Of a stretch of 15,976 nucleotides of DNA, positions 15,559-15,976 are shown one piece after another; position 1 is the stretch's first letter; each line of letters starts with the position of its first letter. The position numbers and the translations under genes were made by a program. Source of the stretch: Clostridia bacterium (lineage in GTDB: Bacteria; Bacillota; Clostridia; Saccharofermentanales; UBA5734); the NCBI GenBank assembly GCA_018056585.1, contig JAGPFK010000002.1, positions 1 through 15,976 on the forward strand, written 5' to 3'. Below the pieces are notes generated by a model. The model was not told the origin of the DNA, did no database searches, and was given only the letters and a program-made list of their open reading frames with translations.

Positions 15559-15976
15559 CTATTTTGGCTTTAATCGGCAGATTTCATCCAGAAGATGATG
15601 ATAAGCCGATAAATGATCAGGTATAGAATTCGGATCGACTTTTTCGGTCCGGATCACCGCAAAATTCTGTTTTTGGAAAAGAGGAACTTCTACGGCCCAG
15701 TCCATCACGATATCAAAACACGCTTTATAGCACGATCTCAATTTATCTTTTTCCATATATTCTGCCAGATCCAGAATCAGTTCATCCAATTCATCGTCTT
15801 TGATGCTGAAATAATTGGTATTTTGGGTTTGATCCTTTTTATTGATCCGATCTGAATGGTAACCCTCATATAAATCAACAACCCTGCTCTGTTCACGCTC
15901 TGCATACCATAAATTTTGTTTTCTTGAAGCAAGTGTATTCCAGAATTCATCTGCGCTGTCCACTTTTATGATCTCA
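15559..15976 (-). CDS. Second peptide-binding protein (family 5), C-terminal part, cut by the window edge
   Basis: The frame is open from the right edge to the TAG at 15561-15559, so only about 139 C-terminal residues are visible. The pattern matches the end of family-5 solute-binding proteins and can be lined up with the end of OppA here: a LWYAEREQSRVVDLYEGYHS segment (compare VWAAAWGGGGVDPDMFQIWY in OppA), an acidic helix (DDELDELILDLAEYMEKDKL), then YKACFDIVMDWAVEVPLFQK, equivalent to OppA YARALELSTGLAVEIPTYQR. The match is weaker in the first segment, where the glycine-rich turn is lost. It probably binds a peptide or related ligand as part of a separate gene or a partner of the opp system. 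Whether the gene is intact upstream cannot be seen. Confidence 0.8.
   Translation of the reverse strand, partial: EIIKVDSADEFWNTLASRKQNLWYAEREQSRVVDLYEGYHSDRINKKDQTQNTNYFSIKDDELDELILDLAEYMEKDKLRSCYKACFDIVMDWAVEVPLFQKQNFAVIRTEKVDPNSIPDHLSAYHHLLDEICRLKPK

Overview
The window looks like a chromosomal segment of a Firmicute, most likely an anaerobic clostridial-type organism of medium GC. The supporting signs are a Veg-family gene, SRP RNA followed by dnaX and recR, a YitT-type membrane protein, formate-tetrahydrofolate ligase, strong AGGAGG-type ribosome binding sites, lipoproteins with a signal-peptidase-II lipobox, and sigma-A-like promoters. No mobile element, CRISPR array, tRNA or phage gene was seen.

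Left end (1-3239): the start of a veg gene on the minus strand is divergent from fhs (plus). Their predicted promoters lie back to back, with the two -35 boxes touching. fhs is followed by a membrane-anchored, class-A-beta-lactamase-like serine hydrolase on the same strand. That gene converges, three bases apart, on a minus-strand block.

Middle (3243-6633, all minus): SRP RNA with its own promoter, then dnaX, recR and a yitT-like gene. This is the usual Firmicutes order, except that ybaB/ebfC, normally between dnaX and recR, is missing. A 15-codon reading frame that resembles a YbaB N-terminus occupies its place and ends in a TAATG overlap with recR.

Right part (6655-15976, all minus): a peptide-uptake operon in the order oppA, hairpin, oppB, oppC, oppD, oppF, then a small single-pass membrane protein. 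OppA is unusually long (822 residues) because of an insert of about 180 residues. A perfect 15-bp hairpin between oppA and oppB probably sets the high ratio of binding protein to permease. Upstream of oppA, with its own TTGACA promoter, is a lipoprotein with InlB-type repeats and a probable beta-helix. Upstream of that is the C-terminal end of a second family-5 peptide-binding protein, cut by the window edge. A repeat-bearing surface lipoprotein between two peptide-binding proteins is the most distinctive arrangement here, although every component belongs to a known family. I did not find a clearly new system.
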